In this document: positions 35,384-42,872 of the stretch, piece after piece
How positions within the stretch are numbered: the stretch's first letter is position 1
Layout of the letters: the number at the start of each line of letters is the position of its first letter
Source: Rubrobacter_D sp963840835
GTDB taxonomy: Bacteria > Actinomycetota > Rubrobacteria > Rubrobacterales > Rubrobacteraceae
Reading direction: 5' to 3'
Length of the DNA stretch: 64,000 nucleotides
Assembly (NCBI GenBank): GCA_963840835.1
Contig: CAWJAM010000009.1
Location: forward strand, 186,001-250,000
Translations under genes and position numbers: made by a program
Notes under the pieces: model-generated
Database searches by the model: none
The model's input: only the letters and a program-made list of their open reading frames with translations
What the model was told of the DNA's origin: nothing

Positions 35384-35915
35384 CGTAGGTTATCAGGGAG
35401 ACGACGTCGTAGGGTTTCAGTTTGTCGCGGCCGCCGAGGTATCGGAGTTCGATAAGGAAGGCGACGCCGGCCACGGTGCCGCCGGCGTTCTCGACGAGCT
35501 GGCACATAGCGACGGCGGTGCCTCCCGTGGCGAGCAGGTCATCTGCCACGAGGACGCGGGTGCCTTCGGGGATGGAGTCGGAGTGGGCTTCGAGGGCGTC
35601 TGTTCCGTATTCAAGCTCATAGGTGGCGGAGATGATCTCGCGCGGCAGCTTGTTCGGCTTGCGGGCGAGGATCAGGCCTTTCTTGGCGCGGTAGGCCAGT
35701 GCCGTGCCGAAGACGAAGCCGCGGGCCTCGGCTGAGAGGATGCGGTCGTAAACGATGCCTTCCGCGGCCTCTGCGAGGGCGTCGACGGCGGTGTGGAGGG
35801 CATGGCCGTCCTCGATAAGGGGGGTTATGTCCTTGAAGGAGACGCCGGGGCGCGGGAAGTCGGGGACGGTGCGGATGAGGCTCTCGATCTCGTCTGCGCT
35901 CGCTCGGCCCCTCAC
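35367..35915 (-). CDS. apt: Adenine phosphoribosyltransferase
   Basis: Salvages adenine to AMP with PRPP. The 182-residue protein shows IRTVPDFPRPGVSFKDITPL, ILSAEARGFVFGTALAYR, KLPREIISATYELEYGTD and the PRPP loop VLVADDLLATGGTA. GTG start at 35915 overlaps the ftsR-like stop as GTGA, and its end overlaps xer. The gene thus sits inside a regulatory operon rather than with relA, its usual partner. Confidence 0.95.
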   Translation of the reverse strand: MRGRASADEIESLIRTVPDFPRPGVSFKDITPLIEDGHALHTAVDALAEAAEGIVYDRILSAEARGFVFGTALAYRAKKGLILARKPNKLPREIISATYELEYGTDALEAHSDSIPEGTRVLVADDLLATGGTAVAMCQLVENAGGTVAGVAFLIELRYLGGRDKLKPYDVVSLITYDDPQD

Positions 35916-36670
35916 GGGACGAAGGTATCGATCACGTTCGCCATCATCAGCTCTTTCATGCGTGAGTCCACGGTGGCGAGGTGGCGGGCCTTGTTCATGG
36001 CCTCGGCCACGCGCCCTTCGTCACCGCTACGCAGTTCCGGGTTGACGACCTGCTTGAACAGGGCCGCCTCGCGGTCCACGGCGGCCATGATGCCGCGGAG
36101 GTGGCGGGGTTGGATAGAGTACTGTGCCATCTCGAGGGCCATGCGGGCTATCTCGGCGTCCCTCTGCGTCAACTCACCGCTGCGCCCGATCACGCCGACG
36201 CTTATAAGCTCTTCGATGAAGCGCATCTCCGACTCAAGGGTGTCCGCGAGCTCCTCGCGGGTGTAGGTCCTGTCTTCGAGGACGCGCGAGAGGTCGCCCG
36301 CGGAGTCACCGGCGGCGAAGGCGCCGCCGCCCTCGATGCGCTTCTTTATTACCTTGAGCGGGAGGTATTCCTTGTCCTGCAACGTCAGGATGTACCTCAA
36401 AAGCTCTATGTCCTGGGAGGAGAACAGCCTGTACCCGCCGCGCGTGCGGGTCAGGTTGATCAAACGCCTGCGCTCGAGGTAGCGGATCTTGCTGACCGAG
36501 AGCGTCGGGAACTCGGGCCTCAGACGCTCGACGACCTCGCCGATGGTGAAACTGTCCTTGGTCGCGCTGTAGCGCTCCTCGGCGGGTTCGTGGCCCCTTG
36601 CCAGGTCCTCGTTGGCCCCGTTCGTCTCCTTTTCGATGCTGCTGGAGTTCTCCACCGTGTTCGCTCCCAT
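35912..36670 (-). CDS. MerR-family transcription regulator (FtsR-like)
   Basis: A 252-residue regulator. After a disordered N-terminus, the winged HTH reads FTIGEVVERLRPEFPTLSVS, then KIRYLERRRLINLTRTRGGY and RLFSSQDIELLRYILTL. The C-terminal helical domain has SVGVIGRSGELTQRDAEIA, AQYSIQPRHLRGI and VNPELRSGDEGRVAEAM. This long MerR form next to a GarA-type FHA gene matches FtsR, which in corynebacteria activates ftsZ. Target genes here are unknown. It lies 26 bases after garA and overlaps apt. Confidence 0.85.
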   Translation of the reverse strand: MGANTVENSSSIEKETNGANEDLARGHEPAEERYSATKDSFTIGEVVERLRPEFPTLSVSKIRYLERRRLINLTRTRGGYRLFSSQDIELLRYILTLQDKEYLPLKVIKKRIEGGGAFAAGDSAGDLSRVLEDRTYTREELADTLESEMRFIEELISVGVIGRSGELTQRDAEIARMALEMAQYSIQPRHLRGIMAAVDREAALFKQVVNPELRSGDEGRVAEAMNKARHLATVDSRMKELMMANVIDTFVP

Positions 36671-36696
36671 CCTCTCGACTGCAGTGCCTGCCCTCT

Positions 36697-37143
36697 CTAG
36701 GAGAACACGAACCTGAAGCGGTACTTGCCGACCTGTATCTCGTCGCCGTTGCGCAGGTCGACCGCGTCCACCCTGACGCGATTGACGTAGGTCCCGTTCA
36801 GGCTACCGACGTCGCGTATCCTGTACCCGCCCTCCCCGTGCATGATCTCCGCGTGTTTTCTAGAGACGGTGACGTCGTCCAAGAAGATGCTGCTCTCCTG
36901 CCCGCGGCCGACCGTGACGACCTCGTCGCCCAAATCGTGCATCCGGCGCCCCGCCGTGCCCTCTACCTGATCCATCTCAATCAAGGCGGCCCCTTCGGCA
37001 CCGGTCACGCCACCCCCCACCTCCTCGCCGAAGCTCGGCGCGTAGGAGACGGTGCTCTGTCCAGCCTCCAGCTGGGTGCCGCACTCAGCGCAGAACTTCA
37101 TCGCCGGGCTAACCTCGGCGCCGCACTCAGGACACGCCCTCAC
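36697..37143 (-). CDS. Zinc-ribbon FHA-domain protein (GarA/OdhI-like)
   Basis: A 148-residue protein with a four-Cys ribbon at the N-terminus (CPEC at 4-7, CAEC at 18-21), a flexible linker (GQSTVSYAPSFGEEVGG), and a phosphothreonine-binding FHA domain: VTVGRGQESSIFLDD, VSRKHAEIMH, GSLNGTYVNRVRV, GDEIQVGKYRFRFV. GarA/OdhI proteins control 2-oxoglutarate metabolism after phosphorylation by Ser/Thr kinases; the usual N-terminal ETTS-type site is not evident, though the Thr in QSTVS is a candidate. GTG start overlaps the rsiG stop as GTGA. Confidence 0.87.
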   Translation of the reverse strand: MRACPECGAEVSPAMKFCAECGTQLEAGQSTVSYAPSFGEEVGGGVTGAEGAALIEMDQVEGTAGRRMHDLGDEVVTVGRGQESSIFLDDVTVSRKHAEIMHGEGGYRIRDVGSLNGTYVNRVRVDAVDLRNGDEIQVGKYRFRFVFS

Positions 37144-37391
37144 GGACGCTCACCGGGTTCGCCCAACAAGATTCTGGCAAGGTCTTCCGGAGGAAGTGCG
37201 GCCACACCACGCTCTACTAGCTCGGCGCGGATAAGGTCCATCCTCCCTTGCAGGATGCGACGCCTGTAACTCAAGGCCTTCTCCTCATCAGAGAGGGCCT
37301 TGAGTGTGCGCAGCAGGTCCTCATGCGAGAGGACCGTGATATCAAGGGCCTCCTCCCAGTCGAAGCCCAAGGGTTCTCGTGAATCGTCCAT
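37140..37391 (-). CDS. rsiG: RsiG-type c-di-GMP-binding anti-sigma factor
   Basis: An 83-residue, helical, charged protein. It carries one exact copy of the RsiG c-di-GMP signature E-x3-S-x2-R-x3-Q-x3-D (Glu37, Ser41, Arg44, Gln48, Asp52). Streptomyces RsiG has two copies and, with c-di-GMP, holds sigma factor WhiG inactive; a single-copy, dimeric form has been described from Rubrobacter. ATG 37391 lies six bases after the -10 of a good promoter, so the message is probably leaderless; the frame continues upstream to 37427 but would cover the promoter. WhiG itself is not in the window. Confidence 0.85.
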   Translation of the reverse strand: MDDSREPLGFDWEEALDITVLSHEDLLRTLKALSDEEKALSYRRRILQGRMDLIRAELVERGVAALPPEDLARILLGEPGERP

Positions 37392-37397
37392 AGACGG

Positions 37398-37427
37398 AGT
37401 ATAACGCGCCCTGAACCTCAAGTGCAA
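37398..37427 (-). promoter_or_regulatory. Promoter of the rsiG-garA-ftsR-apt-xer operon
   Basis: On the - strand TTGCAC and TATACT are separated by 18 bases, and the ATG follows the -10 by six bases. Confidence 0.7.
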
Positions 37428-37429
37428 TC

Positions 37430-39946
37430 TTAGCTTGAGAGCATCGCCTGATCTTCTATCAGAGACTTCACGAGGTCTACGTACTCCTGCATGATCTCTT
37501 GGGGCCTCACGTCGGCCACTTCGGACTCCGCGTAGACGTAGAACTCGGGGCTGTCGGGGTCGGGGAGCATGAGGACCCAGCCGCCCTCGACGCCTAGCAG
37601 GACGCCTTCGGCGAGGATTGCGTCAGGGTCTGTACCGAACCTCTCGGCGAGGCCGCGCATCACGCGTCCCTTGGCCGACCACGGGCACTCTATCATCACT
37701 CGCACGACGTGGCCGAAGGAATCCCCGAACCTCCGGCGCACCTCCGAGAGCTGCGTCTCGCGGAAAACCTCGAGGGCGGAGGCGAGCGTCATAAAGCAAT
37801 CGGGGGCCGGCAGGAAGGCGGGGAAGATGTAGCGGCCGTCTGCGAGGGACGCGAGGTCGGCCCCGGCTCTGGCCGCCCTTATGGCGACGTTGCCGAGGCC
37901 GGTGCGGCTCATCTCGACCTTGCCGCCGCCCTCTTCTACGAGTCTCTCGTATCCGCGGCTGAGGTTGATCGGGAAGATGGCTCTCTTTGGGCGCATCCTC
38001 TCCGCGAGGCAGGCGAGCATGACGTCGGGCGGCACCAACTCACCCGTGTCGTCGACGAACTGGACGTACTCCGCCTCAGGGCTGACTACGGCCCCGAAGG
38101 CCGCGTCTACGGTCGGCACGATACGGGCGACGCGTTCGATGGCCTCGTCCAGGTCCATCCTCCCTGCTTCTCCTACGGTGTTGGCGTTGGCGAAGCCCTC
38201 CATCACGACGGCGCTCACGCCCAGGCGGGAGAAGACGCTGCTGGCCACGAGGCCTGCGACGCCCCCGCAGAAATCCACGACGATGGTGGCGCCCGAGGTC
38301 TTCTCGCGGTCCACGGCGCGTTCGAGTCGCTCCACGAACTGCTCCACGACGCGGCCCGGGTAGATCAGCTCCCCTATGTCGGCGCCGTGGGCCCTACGGT
38401 ACTCCTCGCGCACGAAGGCCTTCTCGACGGACCTCTCGTCCCCCTCGGTTATGGGGGTCGCGTCGGCGGAGAAGAAGAGGATCTCCACGTCGTCGGGGTC
38501 GCCGCCGGCGCGGACGTGGGCCCCCGCGGAAGACTTGCCGGCCAGCACGTCGTGGCGTACCACCCCGGCGTGGGCGGCCCTCAGGTCCCTGATGTTGATC
38601 CCGGTGCCCAAGAGGGCCGCCGTCATCGCGCGCTTGGCGACCTGGGCCGAGGCCGAGGAGTCACGACCCAGGGTGAGGACGGCCCCGGAGTCGAGGGTCG
38701 TGCCGAAGGAGGAGGCGAGGCGGGTGAAGAACTCCGGGGTGAGGTCGACGTTGAACTTGCCGCTCACGACGCCGCGCCTGAACACGGTACGCAGTCCCAT
38801 GGTCTCGTAGATCAGGGACTGGGTGACGTTGGCCCCGCTCTCTACGGTCTTGTGCGGGTAGACCTTTACGTCGGGGGCTATGGTGGCGCCCTCGCCGACG
38901 ATGACGTCGTCACCGAGGGCGCTGCGCTCCAGGATGCGGGCCCTGGCCTGGACGTAGGAGTTGCGGCCGATGAGCGTATCTATGAGCTCGGCCCCCTCGC
39001 CTATGTAGGTGCCCTCGGCGATGACGCTGCGCTCCACGGTGGCACCGGCGGAGATCACGACGTTGTCGGCGACGACGGAGTAGGGGCTGACCCTCGCCCC
39101 CGCGTCGATGCGGACGTTCTCCCCTATTACCACGGGTCCTTCGAGCTCGTCGTCGCCTACCTGCGCCCTGCGGCCCACGTAGATGTTCTCCCTGAGGCGC
39201 GTGCCCGGAGGCCTGACCCCCTTGACCTTGCCGTCGAGCACGTCGCGCTGCGCCCCGGCGAACTGCTCCAGGGTGCCGATGTCCTCCCAGTAGTCGTCCG
39301 TAACGTAGCCGTAGAGTGGACGACCTTCATCGAGTAACTTCGGAAAGAGCTCTTTGGAGAAGTCGTACTCGCCGTCTTCGGGGTCGGGGATCTCCGCCGT
39401 GGCCGAAGGTTCCAAGAGATAGATGCCCGTGTTTACCGTATCCGAGAAGACCTGCCCCCAGGCCGGCTTCTCCAGAAAACGCGAGATGCGGCCGTCCTCC
39501 TCGGTTATGACGATGCCGAAATCTAGTGGGTTCTCGACGCTCTTCAAGACCATGGTGGCCTCGGAGCCCTTCTCCTCGTGGAACTCGACGAGGCGGCTGA
39601 GGTCGGCGTCAGTCAGGGCGTCGCCGCTTATGATGAGCAACCTCTCGCCCTCGAGGCCGAGTTGCTGCTCGGCCATCTTCACGGAGCCCGCCGTACCTGC
39701 GGGCGCGTCCTCGACCGAGTAGCTCATGTTGACGCCCCAGTCCGAGCCGTCCCCAAAGTAGTCTCTTATCTCGTCCGGCAAGAACTGCAGCGTGACGGCG
39801 ATCTCCGTAAAGCCGTGGCGCTTCAGGAGGCCGACGATGTGCTCCATGCACGGGGCGTTCACTATGGGGATCATCGGCTTGGGCTGGTCGCTCGTAAGCG
39901 GCCTGAGTCGGGTGCCCTGCCCGCCGGCCATGATGACGGCCTTCAT
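37430..39946 (-). CDS. Nucleotidyltransferase / left-handed helix / phosphomannomutase-like fusion
   Basis: An 838-residue fusion. Residues 1-230 form a sugar-1-phosphate nucleotidyltransferase (VIMAGGQGTRLRPLTSDQPK, YWEDIGT). Residues 240-370 are left-handed beta-helix hexapeptides (VVIGENVRIDAGARVSPYSV). From about 375 onward is a phosphomannomutase/phosphoglucomutase-like part. The catalytic phosphoserine loop (TASHNP) is not recognisable; the corresponding stretch reads SSAGAHVRAGGDPDDVEI, so the mutase part may be inactive or altered. Such fusions occur in actinobacteria and cyanobacteria and probably supply GDP-mannose or a related sugar nucleotide for envelope polysaccharide. Confidence 0.9.
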   Translation of the reverse strand: MKAVIMAGGQGTRLRPLTSDQPKPMIPIVNAPCMEHIVGLLKRHGFTEIAVTLQFLPDEIRDYFGDGSDWGVNMSYSVEDAPAGTAGSVKMAEQQLGLEGERLLIISGDALTDADLSRLVEFHEEKGSEATMVLKSVENPLDFGIVITEEDGRISRFLEKPAWGQVFSDTVNTGIYLLEPSATAEIPDPEDGEYDFSKELFPKLLDEGRPLYGYVTDDYWEDIGTLEQFAGAQRDVLDGKVKGVRPPGTRLRENIYVGRRAQVGDDELEGPVVIGENVRIDAGARVSPYSVVADNVVISAGATVERSVIAEGTYIGEGAELIDTLIGRNSYVQARARILERSALGDDVIVGEGATIAPDVKVYPHKTVESGANVTQSLIYETMGLRTVFRRGVVSGKFNVDLTPEFFTRLASSFGTTLDSGAVLTLGRDSSASAQVAKRAMTAALLGTGINIRDLRAAHAGVVRHDVLAGKSSAGAHVRAGGDPDDVEILFFSADATPITEGDERSVEKAFVREEYRRAHGADIGELIYPGRVVEQFVERLERAVDREKTSGATIVVDFCGGVAGLVASSVFSRLGVSAVVMEGFANANTVGEAGRMDLDEAIERVARIVPTVDAAFGAVVSPEAEYVQFVDDTGELVPPDVMLACLAERMRPKRAIFPINLSRGYERLVEEGGGKVEMSRTGLGNVAIRAARAGADLASLADGRYIFPAFLPAPDCFMTLASALEVFRETQLSEVRRRFGDSFGHVVRVMIECPWSAKGRVMRGLAERFGTDPDAILAEGVLLGVEGGWVLMLPDPDSPEFYVYAESEVADVRPQEIMQEYVDLVKSLIEDQAMLSS

Positions 39947-39973
39947 CGGGTCGCTCCGCTTCGCTTCGCTCCG

Positions 39974-40010
39974 GGGAGTAGGGAGTCGGGAGTCGGGAGT
40001 CGGGGATGGG
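39974..40010 (+). repeat. Tandem GGGAGTC repeats with G-quadruplex pattern
   Basis: Four 7-base units (GGGAGTA, then GGGAGTC three times) followed by GGGGATGGG. Five G runs with 4-base spacers fit a canonical quadruplex. It lies 28-64 bases upstream of the fusion gene start, G-rich on the template strand. Confidence 0.65.
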
Positions 40011-40128
40011 ACAGAACCCCTGGCTCTGGAGCCTTCGCGCCCCCGAGGGCCGGCTCCTCGTAGTGATCTGCCGGATTCGGTAACGGGGGACCGTGCCCCC
40101 GGGTCACGTCGAACATATTCTCTCCCTG

Positions 40129-40175
40129 TTTGTCAGCACGCTCCGGCCCTTTAGGCCTTCGCTTGTCAGCTTGGC
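40129..40175 (+). repeat. Dispersed intergenic repeat, copy before der stop
   Basis: TGTCAGCACGCTCCGGCC and GCCTTCGCTTGTCAGC, the same family as at 25267 and 26456. Confidence 0.6.
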
Positions 40176-40214
40176 AGCAAGAGTTTACACGTGCTAAGGC
40201 TAAGGTGCTGACAA

Positions 40215-41519
40215 CTACCGGCTGCTCTTGACCCGTATCCTTACGCTGACGCCCCAGAGGTCGTAGCGTTCCCTGAGCGAGTTCTCGATATAGCGCAGGT
40301 AGCTCTCGGGGAGGTCTTTTGGCCTATTCGCGAAGAGGGTAAATCTCGGTGGGGCGCTGCCGGTCTGGGTAGCGTACCGGATTTTGACGCCCTTCGGGGG
40401 GGCGATGCGTCCTACCACGTCGCCGACGAACTCGGCGACCTCGTGCGTGGGCAGCCGCAGCCGGTAGGACCGCCCCAGGCGGGCCGCGAAGGGCAAGACG
40501 CCGTCTACCCCGGCGCCCGTCAGCGCGGAGATGCGGACGGCGCGCGGCTTGAGGTCGGTGAGGCGGGCCGAGACGAGGTCCTCTATCTCGCGCAGGCGTT
40601 CGGCCGGGACCAGGTCGCGCTTGTTGAGGACGACCCCGCAAGAGGAGCCGGCCTCCTCTATCTCGCGCGCGATCCTGAGGTCCCCCGCCACGATGCCTTC
40701 GACCGGGTCAACCAGGAGCAGAGAGACGTCGGAGCGCCTTATGGCCTCAGAAGTCCGCAAAGATGAGTAGTATGGCACGCCCTGAGCCTTCCTTGCGCCC
40801 TTACTCACCCCCGCTGTGTCGAGCAGAAGGTAGCGCTCCGGCTCGCCGTCTGCTTCGATCTCGACCTCACCGGCGACAGCGTCTGTGGTGGTGCCAGCCG
40901 TCTCCGAGACGACGGCCCGCTCCGCCCCGAGCAGGCGGTTCAGGAGCGTGCTCTTGCCGACGTTCGGCCTGCCGACGATGGCGAGCCTCGGCAACCGCTC
41001 TTCCTCATCCGGCTCGTACTCGGGAAGCAGGGAGACGATGACGTCGAGGAGATCGCCGACGCCGAGCCCGTGTATGGCGGAGATCGCGTACGGCTCGCCT
41101 TCACCCAAAGAGTAAAACCTGTGGCGCTCGGTATCGTCCGCAGGGTTGTCCAGCTTGTTTACGGCGAGCACGGCCCTGCCCTTCGCCCGCCTGAGCTCGC
41201 GGGCGATGGCGCCGTCGGCCTCCGTCGGCCCGAGGCGGGCGTCGACGAGATGAACCACAACGTCGGCCTCCTCGACCGCAACCCTCGCCTGCAGCGTCAC
41301 GAGTGCCTGGAGGCCAACCCTGGCCATCGGCTCCATCCCGCCGGTGTCGACCAGGGTGAACTCCCTACCCGCCCACTCGGCCCGGTCGTAGGCCCTGTCG
41401 CGCGTGGTGCCTGGTTGCTCGGAGACCACGGCGCGGCGGCGGCGCATGATCCTGTTGACGAGCGAGCTCTTTCCCACGTTCGGCGCCCCGACGACGGCGA
41501 CGACGGGAAGCCGCCTCAA
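40215..41519 (-). CDS. der: Ribosome biogenesis GTPase Der
   Basis: Double-GTPase that assists 50S assembly. The first G domain has GAPNVGKSSLVNRIM, then EQPGTTRD and DTGG. The second has GRPNVGKSTLLNRLLG, DTAGVSKGARKAQG and NKRDLV. The KH-like C-terminal domain (FTLFANRPKDLPESYLRYIE) ends in VSVRIRVKSSR. 434 residues. The start overlaps the plsC stop as ATGA-type overlap; it is the last gene of the ald-scpAB-aroA-cmk operon. Confidence 0.96.
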   Translation of the reverse strand: MRRLPVVAVVGAPNVGKSSLVNRIMRRRRAVVSEQPGTTRDRAYDRAEWAGREFTLVDTGGMEPMARVGLQALVTLQARVAVEEADVVVHLVDARLGPTEADGAIARELRRAKGRAVLAVNKLDNPADDTERHRFYSLGEGEPYAISAIHGLGVGDLLDVIVSLLPEYEPDEEERLPRLAIVGRPNVGKSTLLNRLLGAERAVVSETAGTTTDAVAGEVEIEADGEPERYLLLDTAGVSKGARKAQGVPYYSSLRTSEAIRRSDVSLLLVDPVEGIVAGDLRIAREIEEAGSSCGVVLNKRDLVPAERLREIEDLVSARLTDLKPRAVRISALTGAGVDGVLPFAARLGRSYRLRLPTHEVAEFVGDVVGRIAPPKGVKIRYATQTGSAPPRFTLFANRPKDLPESYLRYIENSLRERYDLWGVSVRIRVKSSR

Positions 41520-42175
41520 AGCGACCCCGACTTCGGTAGCTGCTGTTCGGGAAGGGAGTAGATGGTGTTCATGATCTCATCGGCCGCCGCCCGATAGGCC
41601 GGGCCACCGCGCAGCGTGGCGTCTAATCGAATCGGGTCGCCCACGATAATGTGGAGCCGATGACCCCGCAGACGGGACAGGGGCCCAGGTACGGTCCCGA
41701 CGTACACGGGCAAGATGGGGGCGCCGCCGCGAACCGCGAGCACCACGGCCCCGGTCTTGGCCTCCCTGGAACCCTCCGCCCCGTGGTGCGTGCCCTCGGG
41801 GAAGATCCCGAGCGCCCACCCTTCGGCCAGAAACGCGAGGGAGGCGCGTATTGCGCCCCTGCCCCCACCTTCCCGGTCGACCGGGAAGGACCCGATGAAC
41901 CGGAAGAACCACGTGAACGGGAAGACGAAGAGTTGCTTTTTGGCCATCCACTGCATGCGACGGGGCACCGCCATGCACACCAGCACCGGGTCGGGATACT
42001 GGCTGTGATTCGAGGCCACGATCAGAGGCCCCTCCCTCGGTACCCGCTCCATTCCATGGATGCTCAACCCGAACAGTATCCGACACAACACGATCAGGAA
42101 CCGCCGGAAGAGGTCGTACCTCCTTGACATCTTGCGCGGCGTACTGCGACCCTCGAATGGCTCGACGGAGGCCAT
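41516..42175 (-). CDS. plsC: 1-acyl-sn-glycerol-3-phosphate acyltransferase
   Basis: Acylates lysophosphatidic acid at position 2 in phospholipid synthesis. The acyltransferase box ASNHSQYPDPVLV holds the catalytic H-x4-D, followed by FPVDREGGGRGAI, GIFPEGTHHG and GGAPILPVYVGTVPG. The 219-residue protein has a hydrophobic N-terminal segment. The cmk-plsC-der order is widespread, as in the cmk-plsC fusions of some bacteria. It overlaps both neighbours by one to four bases. Confidence 0.93.
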   Translation of the reverse strand: MASVEPFEGRSTPRKMSRRYDLFRRFLIVLCRILFGLSIHGMERVPREGPLIVASNHSQYPDPVLVCMAVPRRMQWMAKKQLFVFPFTWFFRFIGSFPVDREGGGRGAIRASLAFLAEGWALGIFPEGTHHGAEGSREAKTGAVVLAVRGGAPILPVYVGTVPGPLSRLRGHRLHIIVGDPIRLDATLRGGPAYRAAADEIMNTIYSLPEQQLPKSGSL

Positions 42176-42840
42176 CAGCCCTCCTCCCCGAGACCGTCTG
42201 CGAGCCCGAGAACGCGCGAGATGACCTCCTCCAGGCTGAGCGAGGTGGTGTCGAGGACGACGGCGTCCTCGGCGGTCCTGAGAGGGGAGACCTTGCGCTC
42301 GGAGTCCTGGCGATCCCGCCTCGCTATGGCCGCCTTGATGCGCTCCAATTCCCCCTCCCTGCCCGTCTGGTACGCCCGCCTGCGTGCCCGCTCATCGGGA
42401 GCCGCAGACAGGTAAACCTTTAGCTCAGCGTCAGGAAGGACGACGGTGCCGATATCCCTGCCCTCGACAACGGCGCCCCCCTGCTCCCTGGCCTTCTGGG
42501 CCGCAGCCCGCTGGACGGGCAGCAACACCTCCCTGAGCCTGGCGTGGGCGGAGACTCTGGAGGCGGCGGCAGAGACTTCTGGCGTCCTGAGGTCCGTCTC
42601 AGAGACCCTCTCCCCGTCGATGCTCGCCCCCTGAGGATCAAGCCCCACCCGCCCTGCGAGGGACGCGAGCCCGGGGCCGTCCGCGAGGTCAACGCTCTCG
42701 CGCAGGGCCAGAAGCGCCGCCGCCCTGTAGGCGGCGCCCGTGTTGAGGTTAACGACCCCGAGGCGCCCAGCAACGGCCCGCGCCACCGAGCTCTTCCCGC
42801 TCCCGGCGGGCCCGTCTATGGCTATGAGGATTCCTCCCAT
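42175..42840 (-). CDS. cmk: Cytidylate kinase
   Basis: Phosphorylates CMP and dCMP. From ATG 42840 it reads MGGILIAIDGPAGSGKSSVA, then LNTGAAYRAAALL, VEGRDIGTVVLPDAELKVYL and RRDRQDSERKVSPLRTAEDA. It is 221 residues, normal size. A longer frame opens to 42927 inside aroA but adds no conserved residues. A TATACT lies ten bases upstream of the ATG on the - strand, with no ribosome site between, so a near-leaderless internal promoter is possible; its -35 is weak. Confidence 0.94.
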   Translation of the reverse strand: MGGILIAIDGPAGSGKSSVARAVAGRLGVVNLNTGAAYRAAALLALRESVDLADGPGLASLAGRVGLDPQGASIDGERVSETDLRTPEVSAAASRVSAHARLREVLLPVQRAAAQKAREQGGAVVEGRDIGTVVLPDAELKVYLSAAPDERARRRAYQTGREGELERIKAAIARRDRQDSERKVSPLRTAEDAVVLDTTSLSLEEVISRVLGLADGLGEEG

Positions 42841-42872
42841 CGGTACTGGGAGTATAGCCGAAAGCCCGCGCT

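Noticed and set aside
37709..39337. 542-codon + strand open frame
   Set aside because: It is antisense to the nucleotidyltransferase-mutase fusion, which has clear motifs; the frame is an effect of high GC and the composition of that gene.
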